From assembly GCF_002195995.1 (NCBI RefSeq), contig NZ_NHON01000004.1, positions 1,274-65,273 on the forward strand: a stretch of DNA of 64,000 bases, written 5' to 3'. The translations under genes and the position numbers were made by a program. The stretch comes from Inquilinus limosus (GTDB lineage: Bacteria > Pseudomonadota > Alphaproteobacteria > DSM-16000 > Inquilinaceae). The notes under the pieces were generated by a model. The model had not been told where the DNA came from. It worked only from the letters and a program-made list of their open reading frames with translations, and did not search any database. Below are positions 34,258 through 42,487 of the stretch, in pieces. The first letter of the stretch is position 1. Every line of letters starts with the position of its first letter.

Positions 34258-35100
34258 TCAGCCCTTCAGCCCAGTATGCGCCAACCCCTCGATGAACTGG
34301 CGCTGGGCGATGACGAAAACGATCAGCACCGGCAGCGCGGTCAGCGTCACCGCCGCCAGCTGGACGTTCCACATCGGGCCGCCATAGGCGTCCACATACT
34401 GGGTCAGCGCCTGCGGCAGGGTGAACTTGTCGGTCGAGGACAGGTAGACGATCGGCTCGAGATACAGGTTCCAGCTGTGCAGGAAAGTGAAGATGGCGAC
34501 GGCGCCCAGCGCCGGGCGGGCCAGTGGCAGGGCGATGCGCCAGAACAGCCCGAACCGGCCGAGCCCGTCGATCCGCCCCGCCTCCTCCAGCTCCGGCGGC
34601 AGGGTGATGAAGAACTGGCGCATGATGAAGGTCGCCAGCACGCAGGGCGCGCCGAGGATCGGCACCAGGATCAGCGGCCAGTGGGTGTTGACCAAGCCGA
34701 GCCCCAGGAAGAAGCGGAACAGCGGCACGATCGTCACCTCGCTGGGCACCAGCAGCGCCAGCAGCACCACCATGAACACCAGGTTCTGGCCCGGGAAGCG
34801 GATCCGGGCGAAGGCGTAGCCGGCCAGCGAGGCCACCGCCATCGTGCCGATCGTCACCACTGCGGCGATGTACAGGCTGTTCCAATACTGCAGGGCGAAG
34901 GGCTGCAGCGCGAACACCTGGGCATAGGCGTCGAGGTCGAGGCTGCGCGGCAGCAAAGCCGGCGGAAACGCGAAGATCTCCTGCACCGGCTTGAAGGAGG
35001 AGGTGACCATCCACCAGGTCGGGAAGACGAAGGGGATGGCCAGCACGCACATCAGCCCGTAGATCGCCAGCCGCGCGCGGGGGGTGAGCTCAGCTTTCAT
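34258..35100 (-). CDS. carbohydrate ABC permease (MalG type), FAD-oxidoreductase cluster
   Basis: The 280-residue membrane protein starts MKAELTPRARLAIYGLMCVLAIPFVFPTWWMVTSSFKPVQEIF. It has the EAA loop ELEEAGRIDGLGRFGLFWRIALPLARPALGA and ends IVFVIAQRQFIEGLAHTGLKG, all normal for the second CUT1 permease. It overlaps the MalF-type gene by 11 bases. It is the last gene of the minus-strand operon that begins with a LacI regulator at 40019. Confidence 0.93.
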   Translation of the reverse strand: MKAELTPRARLAIYGLMCVLAIPFVFPTWWMVTSSFKPVQEIFAFPPALLPRSLDLDAYAQVFALQPFALQYWNSLYIAAVVTIGTMAVASLAGYAFARIRFPGQNLVFMVVLLALLVPSEVTIVPLFRFFLGLGLVNTHWPLILVPILGAPCVLATFIMRQFFITLPPELEEAGRIDGLGRFGLFWRIALPLARPALGAVAIFTFLHSWNLYLEPIVYLSSTDKFTLPQALTQYVDAYGGPMWNVQLAAVTLTALPVLIVFVIAQRQFIEGLAHTGLKG

Positions 35101-36040
35101 GGAACACCCAGCGCCGGCGCAGCTGCCACTGCGCGAAGGTCAGCACCGCGACGATGGCGAACAGCAGCACGGCGAGCGCCGAGCCATAGCCGAAGGCGTG
35201 GAACTGGAAGGCCTGCTGGTAGAGGTAATAGACCAGCACGGTGGTCGAGATCCCCGGCCCGCCCTGGGTCAGCACCGCGATCTGGGCGAAGACCTGCAGC
35301 GACCCGACGATGGTGATGATCGAGGTCAGGAGGATGGTCGGGCTGATCAGCGGCAGGGTGATGCGGCGGAACTGGGCGAAGCGGCCGGCGCCCTCGATCC
35401 GCGCCGCCTCGTACAAGTCGCGCGGCACGGTCTGCAGCGCCGCCAGGAACAGCACCATGTTCAGCCCGACATTCTTGAACACCTGGACCACGATCACCGA
35501 CAGCATCGCCGTGGCCTCGCCGCGCAGCCAGTTGGGCCCGGTGACGCCGAAGACCGCCAGGATGCCGTTGATGCCGCCATCCTTCTGCAACAGGAAGCCC
35601 CAGACGATGGTCCAGGCCACCAGCGACACCACGACAGGCGAGAAGAACAGCGCCCGGAACACCGTCATGCCGTGCAGCCGCTGGTTCAGCAGCACCGCCA
35701 GCAGCAGCGCCAGGCTGAGATTCAGCACCACCAGCCCGGCCGAGAACAGGGCGGTGGCGCCGAGCACGCCCGGCAGATCCGGGTCCTCCAGCAGCGCCCG
35801 GTAGTTGCCGTCGCCGACATAGTCGAAGCTGCCGGCCAGGACATTCCATTCGTGCAGGCTGTACCAGCCGACCAGCGCCAGCGGCATCAGCACGAACAGC
35901 GCGACACCCAGCAGCTGCGGCGCGACGAAGAGATAGCCGGCCAGGGCGTCGCGGCGGCGCAGCGTCCAGAACGGCGCCCGCGGGGCGGCGGCCTCCACGG
36001 TGTCGGCGGGGCCGGCCGTCATGGTGGAGGTCCGCGCCAT
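35090..36040 (-). CDS. carbohydrate ABC permease (MalF type), FAD-oxidoreductase cluster
   Basis: From ATG 36040 the protein has 316 residues: a hydrophilic start, then GYLFVAPQLLGVALFVLMPLALVGWYSLHEW. The EAA loop is YEAARIEGAGRFAQFRRITLPLISPTILLTS and TQGGPGISTTVLVYYLYQQAFQFHAFGYGSALAVLLF follows. The start lies two bases after the binding-protein stop, so translation is probably coupled; no strong ribosome site is visible. The frame is open far upstream, but that sequence overlaps the binding protein and is not used. Confidence 0.92.
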   Translation of the reverse strand: MARTSTMTAGPADTVEAAAPRAPFWTLRRRDALAGYLFVAPQLLGVALFVLMPLALVGWYSLHEWNVLAGSFDYVGDGNYRALLEDPDLPGVLGATALFSAGLVVLNLSLALLLAVLLNQRLHGMTVFRALFFSPVVVSLVAWTIVWGFLLQKDGGINGILAVFGVTGPNWLRGEATAMLSVIVVQVFKNVGLNMVLFLAALQTVPRDLYEAARIEGAGRFAQFRRITLPLISPTILLTSIITIVGSLQVFAQIAVLTQGGPGISTTVLVYYLYQQAFQFHAFGYGSALAVLLFAIVAVLTFAQWQLRRRWVFHES

Positions 36041-36042
36041 CG

Positions 36043-37311
36043 TCAGCGCGCCAGCAGCGGCCGGATCCGGCCGCACACCGCCTTCAGCGCCGCGTCGATA
36101 TCGGCGTCGGGCTGCCACAGCGCATCCAGCCCGGCCCGCACCACCTGGGCGATCTGGGCATTGCCGGTGTGGCTGGGCTTCACCGCCCCGATCTCGATGC
36201 CGCGCACCACCACCGCCTGGATCTGCGCCGGCTTCAGCATCGGGTTGGCCTTGGCCAGCAGGTCGACGACGAGCTGGCTCTTGCGCGGCGGCGGGAAGAA
36301 CTGCGCCAGCCTGGCCGAATTCTCCGGATTTGTCAGGAAGGCCAGGAAGGACGCCGCGGCCTGCGCGTTGGCCCCGGCCTTGAACACGCCGATGCCGGCC
36401 TGGCCGATCACGGCATATTCGCCGGCCGGCCCCTTGGGCAGCGGCACCAGGTCCCAGGCGAAGGCGCCGTCCTTCAGCAGGGCCGCGCGGCTGATCTGGG
36501 TGATGGTCATGGCGGCGTCGCCGGCGAAGAAATCGGCCGGCGCGCCCGGGCCGGGCATGGCCTGGTCGGTGAACACCGCCTTGTGCAGGAAGCGCATCGC
36601 TTCCGCCATCGCCGGCTGGTCGAAGCCGCAGGCCTTGCCGTCGGCGCTCCAGGGTGCCGCGCCCCAGCCGTTCCACACGGTGGCCAGGTTGTCCCACAGC
36701 TTGTAGTCGAAATCGCGCACCACCAGCCCGGCCTTGCCGGTCTTGGCATGGACCGCGGCGGCATCGGCGACGGCGTTGTCCCAGCTCCACTCCCCGGCCG
36801 CGATCCGCTCCGCCGGCGGCTTCACCCCCGCCTGCTTCATCAGGTCGAGATTGACGAAGACGCCGAAGGGCGAGGTCGAGAGCGGATAGGCGTAGAGCGC
36901 GTCGTCGCGGCGCCACAGCGCGGTGGCGCTGGGCAGGAGGTCGTCATAGCCGTAGCCCGGCGTCGCCCGCAGCACATCCTGCAGCGGCAGCAGCACGCCG
37001 GAGGAGACGAAATCCGGCGCCGAATTCTCGAAGATCCAGGCCAGGTCCGGGGCGTTGCCGCCGGCGATCTGGGTGGTCAGCGCCGTGGTGTAGCCGTCGA
37101 AGGGCAGCGTCTCGAAGGTGATCGACGCCACCTCCGGATGGGCCTTGCGGTAGGCGGCGGCGATGCCGTCCAGCAGTTGCAGATGGGCCTTGTTGCCTGT
37201 CCAGACCGTCATACGGAGGGCGACGCCCTCCGCACGGGCTGGGCCGCCGAGGGCCGCGGCGGCCAGCAGGCCGGCCGCGGCGGCGGCAAAGATGCGGCGT
37301 CCGAGCATCAT
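36043..37311 (-). CDS. sugar-binding protein of CUT1 importer
   Basis: The 422-residue protein has a Sec signal peptide (MMLGRRIFAAAAAGLLAAAALGGPARA) and a family-1 solute-binding fold. Characteristic stretches are VALRMTVWTGNKAHLQLLDGIAAAYRKAHPEV, IAGGNAPDLAWIFENSAPDF, YPLSTSPFGVFVNLDLMKQAGV and FFAGDAAMTITQISRAAL. It is located between the FAD oxidoreductase and the two permease genes, all on one strand. The substrate is probably a sugar or sugar derivative linked to the oxidoreductase reaction. Confidence 0.92.
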   Translation of the reverse strand: MMLGRRIFAAAAAGLLAAAALGGPARAEGVALRMTVWTGNKAHLQLLDGIAAAYRKAHPEVASITFETLPFDGYTTALTTQIAGGNAPDLAWIFENSAPDFVSSGVLLPLQDVLRATPGYGYDDLLPSATALWRRDDALYAYPLSTSPFGVFVNLDLMKQAGVKPPAERIAAGEWSWDNAVADAAAVHAKTGKAGLVVRDFDYKLWDNLATVWNGWGAAPWSADGKACGFDQPAMAEAMRFLHKAVFTDQAMPGPGAPADFFAGDAAMTITQISRAALLKDGAFAWDLVPLPKGPAGEYAVIGQAGIGVFKAGANAQAAASFLAFLTNPENSARLAQFFPPPRKSQLVVDLLAKANPMLKPAQIQAVVVRGIEIGAVKPSHTGNAQIAQVVRAGLDALWQPDADIDAALKAVCGRIRPLLAR

Positions 37312-37356
37312 GGCATCCTCCCCTGTTGTTTGTTCGAACGGTTCTCCGGCCGCCGG

Positions 37357-38970
37357 TCAGTAGCCGACGACCTCCGGCCAGTGCAGCTCGACCCCCTGCC
37401 CCTCCAGCCGCGCCTGGAAGGCGGCCAGCCGGTCCGGCCGGGCCCGCACCGCGCGCGGCGGCAGGTCGTGCTGCAGGCACCAGGCGGCGAGATGGCCCGC
37501 CACCTCGCCGATGTTCCATTCCACCGGGTGCAGCCGGTAGCAGCCATTGGTGATGTGGGTGGTGCCGATCGCCTTGCCGGCCGGCAGCAGGTTCTCGATC
37601 CGCCGCGGCAGCAGGGCGCCGAGCGGGATCTCGAACGGGCAGGACCCGACATCGATGTAGTTGTCGCCGCCGGTCGAGGGGTGCAGGTCGATCCGGTACA
37701 TGCCGACGCCGACCGAGTCGCGGTAGCGCATGGCCCCGCGCGCGCCGCGCACCGCCAGCGACAGATCCTGCTCCACCACCGTGTACTCGGCCCGGATGCG
37801 GCGGGATTCGCGGATGTAGGGCGCCTGGGCCAGGCCGTCGAGCGTGCCGGTGACATCGCTGCGCAGCCTGAGGCCCGGGAAGCCCGTGCCGCCGTCCGGC
37901 CGCGGCGCCTCGGTCTGCAGCCAGTACAGGACGCAGCGCGACAGCTCGGCCGCGCCGGCCAAATGGCGCTGCGCCTCCGCCTCCGGCACCTCGAACACCG
38001 GCCCCTCGAAATAGTCGATCATCGGCCAGTTCACGAGGGTGATGTCGCTACCATAGGCGCCGCCGGTGAAGTTGCGGCGGGCGGCGATGCGCCGGAAGGT
38101 CCAGAGGTTGCCGTCGCCCGGGTTCAGCCGCTGGTCGGCATTCACCGCCAGCGGGTCGTCATCCGGGTTCGGGGTGAAGCTGCGCCCGACGATCTCCAGC
38201 GTGCGCGGATGCGGCGACTTCCAGCCCAGCAGCGGGCCGCCCCAGAACTCCGGCCGGTAGTCGCGCCAGAAGGCGTAGTTCGCCGGCCGGTCTCCGACAT
38301 GGTTGCCGTCGACATGGTCGAGGGCGAAGCAGATCGACACCGCCTGCATGTTCAGCGGCTGGGCGGCCCAGGGCGCGCTCGGCTCCCCGGTCTCGCTGCG
38401 GGATTCGAAGCCGGTGACGTATTCGGTGCCGGTCAGCGGCAGCAGCGCCCCGGTCTCGGTCGCGTCCAGCACGTAGCGGCCGGAGGCGACGATGTCCGGC
38501 CCGCCATCGCGATGGGCCAGCCGGATGGCGCGCACCCGGTCGCCGTCGATATCCGCGGCCACCGGCCGGTAGGGCTGCAACACCTTGAGGCGGCCGGAGC
38601 CGCGCCAGGGCGCCAGCATCGCCTCGATCACCGCCAGGCCGACCCGCGGCTCGTGGCACAGCCGGCTGACCCAGCCGGCGCCGGGGTTCAGGTCGCGCCA
38701 GGCCCGGGCGCCCTCGGTCAGCGGATAGTGCCGGCGGTAGTGCTCGCGGATGCCGTCGCGCAGCGCCCGGTAGCTGGCGGTGGCGCCGAAGCGCTCGATC
38801 CAGGAATGCTCGTCGGGCGGCACCGCCTGGCTGGTCAGCTGGCCGCCCAGCCAGTCATACTCCTCGGTCAGGATCACCGAGCGGCCGGACCTGAGCGACG
38901 CCAACGCTGCCGCGACGCCGCCCAGGCCGCCCCCCACCACCAGCACATCCGCATCGAATTCGAGGGTCAA
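37357..38970 (-). CDS. FAD-dependent oxidoreductase (FAD_oxidored, PF12831-like)
   Basis: The 537-residue flavoprotein begins FDADVLVVGGGLGGVAAALASLRSGRSVILTEEYDWLGGQLTSQAVPPDEH, a Rossmann FAD-binding motif followed by the GGQLTSQAVPPDEH segment characteristic of this bacterial oxidoreductase group. A later RYVLDATETGALLPLTG and the C-terminal ENLLPAGKAIGTTHITNGCYRLHPVEWNIGEVAGHLAAWCL match the family. The start is TTG at 38970, overlapping the LacI stop (TTGA). No signal peptide is present. It is part of a sugar-importer operon, so oxidation of an imported sugar derivative is plausible; the substrate is unknown. Confidence 0.88.
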   Translation of the reverse strand: MTLEFDADVLVVGGGLGGVAAALASLRSGRSVILTEEYDWLGGQLTSQAVPPDEHSWIERFGATASYRALRDGIREHYRRHYPLTEGARAWRDLNPGAGWVSRLCHEPRVGLAVIEAMLAPWRGSGRLKVLQPYRPVAADIDGDRVRAIRLAHRDGGPDIVASGRYVLDATETGALLPLTGTEYVTGFESRSETGEPSAPWAAQPLNMQAVSICFALDHVDGNHVGDRPANYAFWRDYRPEFWGGPLLGWKSPHPRTLEIVGRSFTPNPDDDPLAVNADQRLNPGDGNLWTFRRIAARRNFTGGAYGSDITLVNWPMIDYFEGPVFEVPEAEAQRHLAGAAELSRCVLYWLQTEAPRPDGGTGFPGLRLRSDVTGTLDGLAQAPYIRESRRIRAEYTVVEQDLSLAVRGARGAMRYRDSVGVGMYRIDLHPSTGGDNYIDVGSCPFEIPLGALLPRRIENLLPAGKAIGTTHITNGCYRLHPVEWNIGEVAGHLAAWCLQHDLPPRAVRARPDRLAAFQARLEGQGVELHWPEVVGY

Positions 38971-40019
38971 TTCCGCCGCCCCTTCCGCTTGTCCGGTACC
39001 GGGCCGAGGGTCTGCCCCCCGGCCAGCTCGCAGGGCAGCAGCCGCTGCCGCCCGTCCTCCTGCCCGCCCATCACCAGGGTCAGGATCTCGACCGCCTGCC
39101 GCCCCATCTCCTCGCGCGGAATGCGGAAGCAGGTGAAGGCGATCTCGCTGGCGACCGGCCGCGTCGGGTTGCCCAGCGCGATCAGCGACAGGTCGTCCGG
39201 CACCGCCACGCCGCGGTCGCGCGCCGCCCGCTCCAGCACCACCGCATCGGCCTGGTCCTCGACCAGCGCCACGGTGGCGCCGGCGCGCAGCAGCCGGTCG
39301 ACCAGTTCCCCCGGATCGTCGCCCAGGCCGGGCTCGTGGATCGTCTCCGCCCCCGCCTCCTCGACCCCGGCGCGGAAGCCGGCCCAGCGGTCGTCGGAGG
39401 ATTCGGCGCCGGCGGCCGGGCCGATGAAGGCGAGGCGGCGGTGGCCGAGCGCCGCGGCCTGCCGCACCAGCGCCGTGGTGGCCGTGGCGTAGTCGGCGCC
39501 GACATAGGGCACCGGGCCGCCGGCATCCTCGCGGCGGCCGATGGCGACGAAGGGGTAGCGGCCGGCCACCAGCCGCGCCAGCTCGTCCCGGTCCAGCGTC
39601 CGGCCCAGCAGGATGCAGCCATCGGCCAGGCGCAGCCGGTTGTTCTCGTGGAAGATCCGGCGGCGCCCGTCCTGCACCGGCGCGCTGGTGAACAGCAGCA
39701 GGTCGTAGCCGAACCGCTCCGCCGCCCCTTCGATGCCGAGCAGGAAGGGCGTGTAGAAATCGGCCTGCAGCGTCGGGAACACCGGCTCATAGGTGAACAC
39801 CCCGAGCAGGTGGTTGCGCCGCCCGACCAGCCTCTGCGCCGCCGGGTCGGCGACATAGCCGGTGGCGCGGATCACCTCCAGCACCCGTTCGCGCGTCTCC
39901 AGCGGGATCCGGGCCGAGCCGTCGTCGCGCCGGTTGAGCACGAGCGACACCGTCGCCTGGCTGACCCCCGCCAGCCTGGCGATGTCCCGCTGCGTCAGTC
40001 GAACGCCCTCCCCCGACAT
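38967..40019 (-). CDS. LacI-family regulator heading the FAD-oxidoreductase operon
   Basis: From ATG 40019 the protein has 350 residues. It has the LacI helix-turn-helix RLTQRDIARLAGVSQATVSLVLNRRDDGSARIPLETRERVLEVIRATGYVADPAAQRLVGRRNHLLGVF and a sugar-binding domain (LLLFTSAPVQDGRRRIFHENNRLRLADGCILLG, LGHRRLAFIGPAAG, DLSLIALGNPTRP). A perfect palindrome, GATAATACGTATTATC, lies 12 bases before the start, so the gene and the downstream oxidoreductase-importer operon are probably autoregulated as one unit. The frame extends upstream to 40079 across that operator and is not used. Confidence 0.93.
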   Translation of the reverse strand: MSGEGVRLTQRDIARLAGVSQATVSLVLNRRDDGSARIPLETRERVLEVIRATGYVADPAAQRLVGRRNHLLGVFTYEPVFPTLQADFYTPFLLGIEGAAERFGYDLLLFTSAPVQDGRRRIFHENNRLRLADGCILLGRTLDRDELARLVAGRYPFVAIGRREDAGGPVPYVGADYATATTALVRQAAALGHRRLAFIGPAAGAESSDDRWAGFRAGVEEAGAETIHEPGLGDDPGELVDRLLRAGATVALVEDQADAVVLERAARDRGVAVPDDLSLIALGNPTRPVASEIAFTCFRIPREEMGRQAVEILTLVMGGQEDGRQRLLPCELAGGQTLGPVPDKRKGRRN

Positions 40020-40030
40020 CGTCCATCCCT

Positions 40031-40046
40031 GATAATACGTATTATC
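40031..40046. promoter_or_regulatory. LacI-type operator GATAATACGTATTATC
   Basis: A perfect 16-base palindrome with a central CG pair immediately upstream of the LacI-family start. Its position over the likely 5' end of the transcript suggests direct autorepression. Confidence 0.75.
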
Positions 40047-40164
40047 GCGACGATAACGGCATCTGGGACGGCTGGTCAACCCTGCCTGGCCCCATCGCCG
40101 GCCCCGGGGAGCGGCAAATATTCCTCAATTATCCAAAGTGAAATGTCAGATTCAGCTTGTGAGA

Positions 40165-40181
40165 TGTCACGTACAATGACA
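40165..40181. promoter_or_regulatory. TGTCA-N7-TGACA site before the GntR gene
   Basis: TGTCA (40165-40169) and TGACA (40177-40181) form an inverted repeat 11 bases upstream of the GntR start; a further TGTCA half-site lies at 40144-40148. It is a candidate site for autoregulation of the long peptide-transport operon. Confidence 0.5.
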
Positions 40182-40191
40182 CGCTCACGAT

Positions 40192-40983
40192 ATGTACGAT
40201 CATTCCTCGCCCTTCGCCCTGGCGCGCACGCCGGGCGCCGAGCCGAAGTCGGCCTTCGCGCTGAAGCGGCTGCGCCGCGCCGTGATCGAATGCGAGCTGC
40301 GGCCGGGAACGGATTGCTCGGAACCTGATCTGGCCCGATGCTTCGGCCTGGGCCGGGCGGCCGTGCGCACCGCCCTCACCACCCTGGCCGCCGAAGGGCT
40401 GGTCGCGGTCGAGCCGCGCCGCGGCTGGCGGGTGGCACCGGTCACCGGCGCGCTGATCGGCGACGTGATCCGCGCCCGCCAGGCGCTGGAGCCCGGCCTG
40501 GCCGAGCTGCGGCTGACGGCCGACGCCGCCGCCGGGCTGACGGCGCTGACCCGCATGGGCATGGCGCTGCAGGGGCGGGAGGACCGCCAGGCCCTGGTGA
40601 CGCTGCGCGCCGCCGACCGCCAGATCCTGGACCGGCTGGCGGCCCTGGCCGGCGGGCTGGTCGGGCGCTGGCTGGACGAGGCGTGGAACCAGGCGGACCG
40701 GATCGCGGCCTTCTTCGACCTCGCCGGGCGGCATCACCGGCCGCCGGGGCGCGAGGCGCTGGTCGCCGCCTTGGCCGCCGGCGACGCCGCGGCGGCCCGG
40801 CACGAGATCACGGCCGCACTGACGGCCTTCCAGGACTTCGCCACCGCCGCCCTGCTGTCCCTGCCCTCCTCGCTCGAGGTGGCCGGGGCGAAGCAGGACC
40901 GGCGGCGGCGACAAACCGGACCGGATGCGACGACGCCACAGGCGCGTCCGCACCGGCCGCACCAACAGGGGGACATCACATGA
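40192..40983 (+). CDS. GntR-family (FCD) regulator of the peptide-import operon
   Basis: The 263-residue protein has a GntR winged helix at residues 20-80 (FALKRLRRAVIECELRPGTDCSEPDLARCFGLGRAAVRTALTTLAAEGLVAVEPRRGWRVAPV) and a helical effector domain that is shorter than the usual FCD. It ends with a basic low-complexity tail (about residues 225-263). Its stop overlaps the start of the first binding-protein gene by ATGA, so regulator and transporter are on one mRNA. An inverted TGTCA/TGACA repeat lies directly upstream. Ligand unknown. Confidence 0.85.
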   Translation: MYDHSSPFALARTPGAEPKSAFALKRLRRAVIECELRPGTDCSEPDLARCFGLGRAAVRTALTTLAAEGLVAVEPRRGWRVAPVTGALIGDVIRARQALEPGLAELRLTADAAAGLTALTRMGMALQGREDRQALVTLRAADRQILDRLAALAGGLVGRWLDEAWNQADRIAAFFDLAGRHHRPPGREALVAALAAGDAAAARHEITAALTAFQDFATAALLSLPSSLEVAGAKQDRRRRQTGPDATTPQARPHRPHQQGDIT

Positions 40984-42485
40984 CGCAGAACAGATGGCTC
41001 GGCGCGGCCCTGGGTGTCGCGCTCGGGGCGATGATGCTGGCGGCGGCCCCGGCCATGGCCAAGGACCGGCTCACCGTCGACCTGGTGAACGAGCCGTCGT
41101 CGCTGGACCCGCAGCTGCAATGGAATCCGGACAGCTACTACGTCTACCGCAACATCTTCGACAACCTGGTCACCCGCGACGACAAGGGCGAGATCGTCCC
41201 GCAGGTGGCGACGTCCTGGAAATACCTCTCGGACACCGAGATCGAGTTCCAGATCCGCGACGACATCACCTTCCATGACGGCAGCAAGCTGACGGCCGAG
41301 GATGTCGCCTTCAGCATCCGCCGCATCACCGACCCGAAATTCGCCAGCCCGCAGTTGGGCCAGTTCAACAAGATCACCGGCGCCGAGGCGACCGGCCCGA
41401 CCACCGTCCGGGTGAAGACCGACGGCCCCTACCCGGCCCTGCTGGCGCAGCTGGTGAAGCTGTCGATCGTGCCGAAGCATGTGGTCGAGGCGGTGGGCAA
41501 CGATGCCTTCAACCTGAAGCCGGTCGGCAGCGGGCCCTACAAGTTCGACAGCTGGCAGCGCGGCGTCGCCGTCACCCTGACCCGCAATGACGCCTATTGG
41601 GGCACCAAGGGACCGTTCCAGACCGCGGTGTTCCGCGCCGTGCCCGACGCCGCCACCCGCGTCGCCGACCTGCAGGCCGGCACCGCCGACCTGGTGGTGA
41701 CGCTGGACAGCGACCTCGCCGCGCAGATCCAGGGCTCCGACAAGGTCAAGCCGCTGGTGGTGCTGACCGAGCGCGTGGCCTATCTACGGCTGAACCCGAT
41801 GAACCCGCCTTTCAACAACCTCAAGCTGCGCCAGGCCGTGGCCTATGCCATCGACAAGCAGGGCCTGACCGAGGGCATCCTGGGCGGCTACGACAAGCCG
41901 GTGGCGGAGTTGCTGACCCCTGCCCATGTCGGCTGGACCGAGGGCATCGAGGGCTTTCCCTACGATCCGGAGAAGGCCAAGGCCCTGGTGGCCGAGGCCG
42001 GCGACGCGGCGAAGGTGGAGGCCGAGCTGTCCACCGCCCCGGTCTACGACCAGCGCATCGTCCAGGCGGTGCAGCAGCAGCTGACCGAGGTCGGGATCAA
42101 GGTGAAGATCACCATGACCGACATGGCCAGCTACCTGAAGCGGTCGCAGGGCAAGCCGGAGGAAGGCGCCAGCATCACCTTCGGCCGCTGGTCCTGCGCC
42201 TGCCAGGATGCCGACGGCGTGCTGTTCCCCCTGCTGCACAGCAGCAGCGGCTGGTCGAACTTCCGCAACGCCGAGGTCGACCGCCTGCTGGTCGAGGCAC
42301 GCTCGACCCTGGACCAGGCAACCCGGCTGGACCGCTACGCCCAGGTGAACAGGATCGTCGCCACCGAGGTGCCGGCCCTGCCGCTGTACCAGGCGGCGAT
42401 CATCTACGGCGCGGCCAAGGGGCTGAACTGGCAGCCGACGCCGAATGAGAGCCTGTTCCTGAACCGCATGTCCTGGACAGACTGA
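40980..42485 (+). CDS. peptide-type ABC substrate-binding protein, copy 1
   Basis: The 501-residue protein has a Sec signal peptide (MTQNRWLGAALGVALGAMMLAAAPAMA) and the family-5 (DppA/OppA/NikA) fold. KDRLTVDLVNEPSSLDPQLQWNPDSYYVYRNIFDNLVTRD comes first, then EDVAFSIRRITDPK and GSGPYKFDSWQRGVAVTLTRNDAYWG. It is followed two bases later by a close paralogue with nearly identical DNA in places. The permease and ATPase genes of the same operon complete the importer. This family binds peptides, but also glycosides and metal chelates. Confidence 0.93.
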   Translation: MTQNRWLGAALGVALGAMMLAAAPAMAKDRLTVDLVNEPSSLDPQLQWNPDSYYVYRNIFDNLVTRDDKGEIVPQVATSWKYLSDTEIEFQIRDDITFHDGSKLTAEDVAFSIRRITDPKFASPQLGQFNKITGAEATGPTTVRVKTDGPYPALLAQLVKLSIVPKHVVEAVGNDAFNLKPVGSGPYKFDSWQRGVAVTLTRNDAYWGTKGPFQTAVFRAVPDAATRVADLQAGTADLVVTLDSDLAAQIQGSDKVKPLVVLTERVAYLRLNPMNPPFNNLKLRQAVAYAIDKQGLTEGILGGYDKPVAELLTPAHVGWTEGIEGFPYDPEKAKALVAEAGDAAKVEAELSTAPVYDQRIVQAVQQQLTEVGIKVKITMTDMASYLKRSQGKPEEGASITFGRWSCACQDADGVLFPLLHSSSGWSNFRNAEVDRLLVEARSTLDQATRLDRYAQVNRIVATEVPALPLYQAAIIYGAAKGLNWQPTPNESLFLNRMSWTD

Positions 42486-42487
42486 CC

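Noticed and set aside
36169-39492. A 1107-codon open frame on the plus strand
   Set aside because: It runs antisense to the binding-protein, FAD-oxidoreductase and LacI genes, has the Arg/Gly/Ala/Gln-rich composition of a shadow frame in high-GC DNA, and no recognisable domain.
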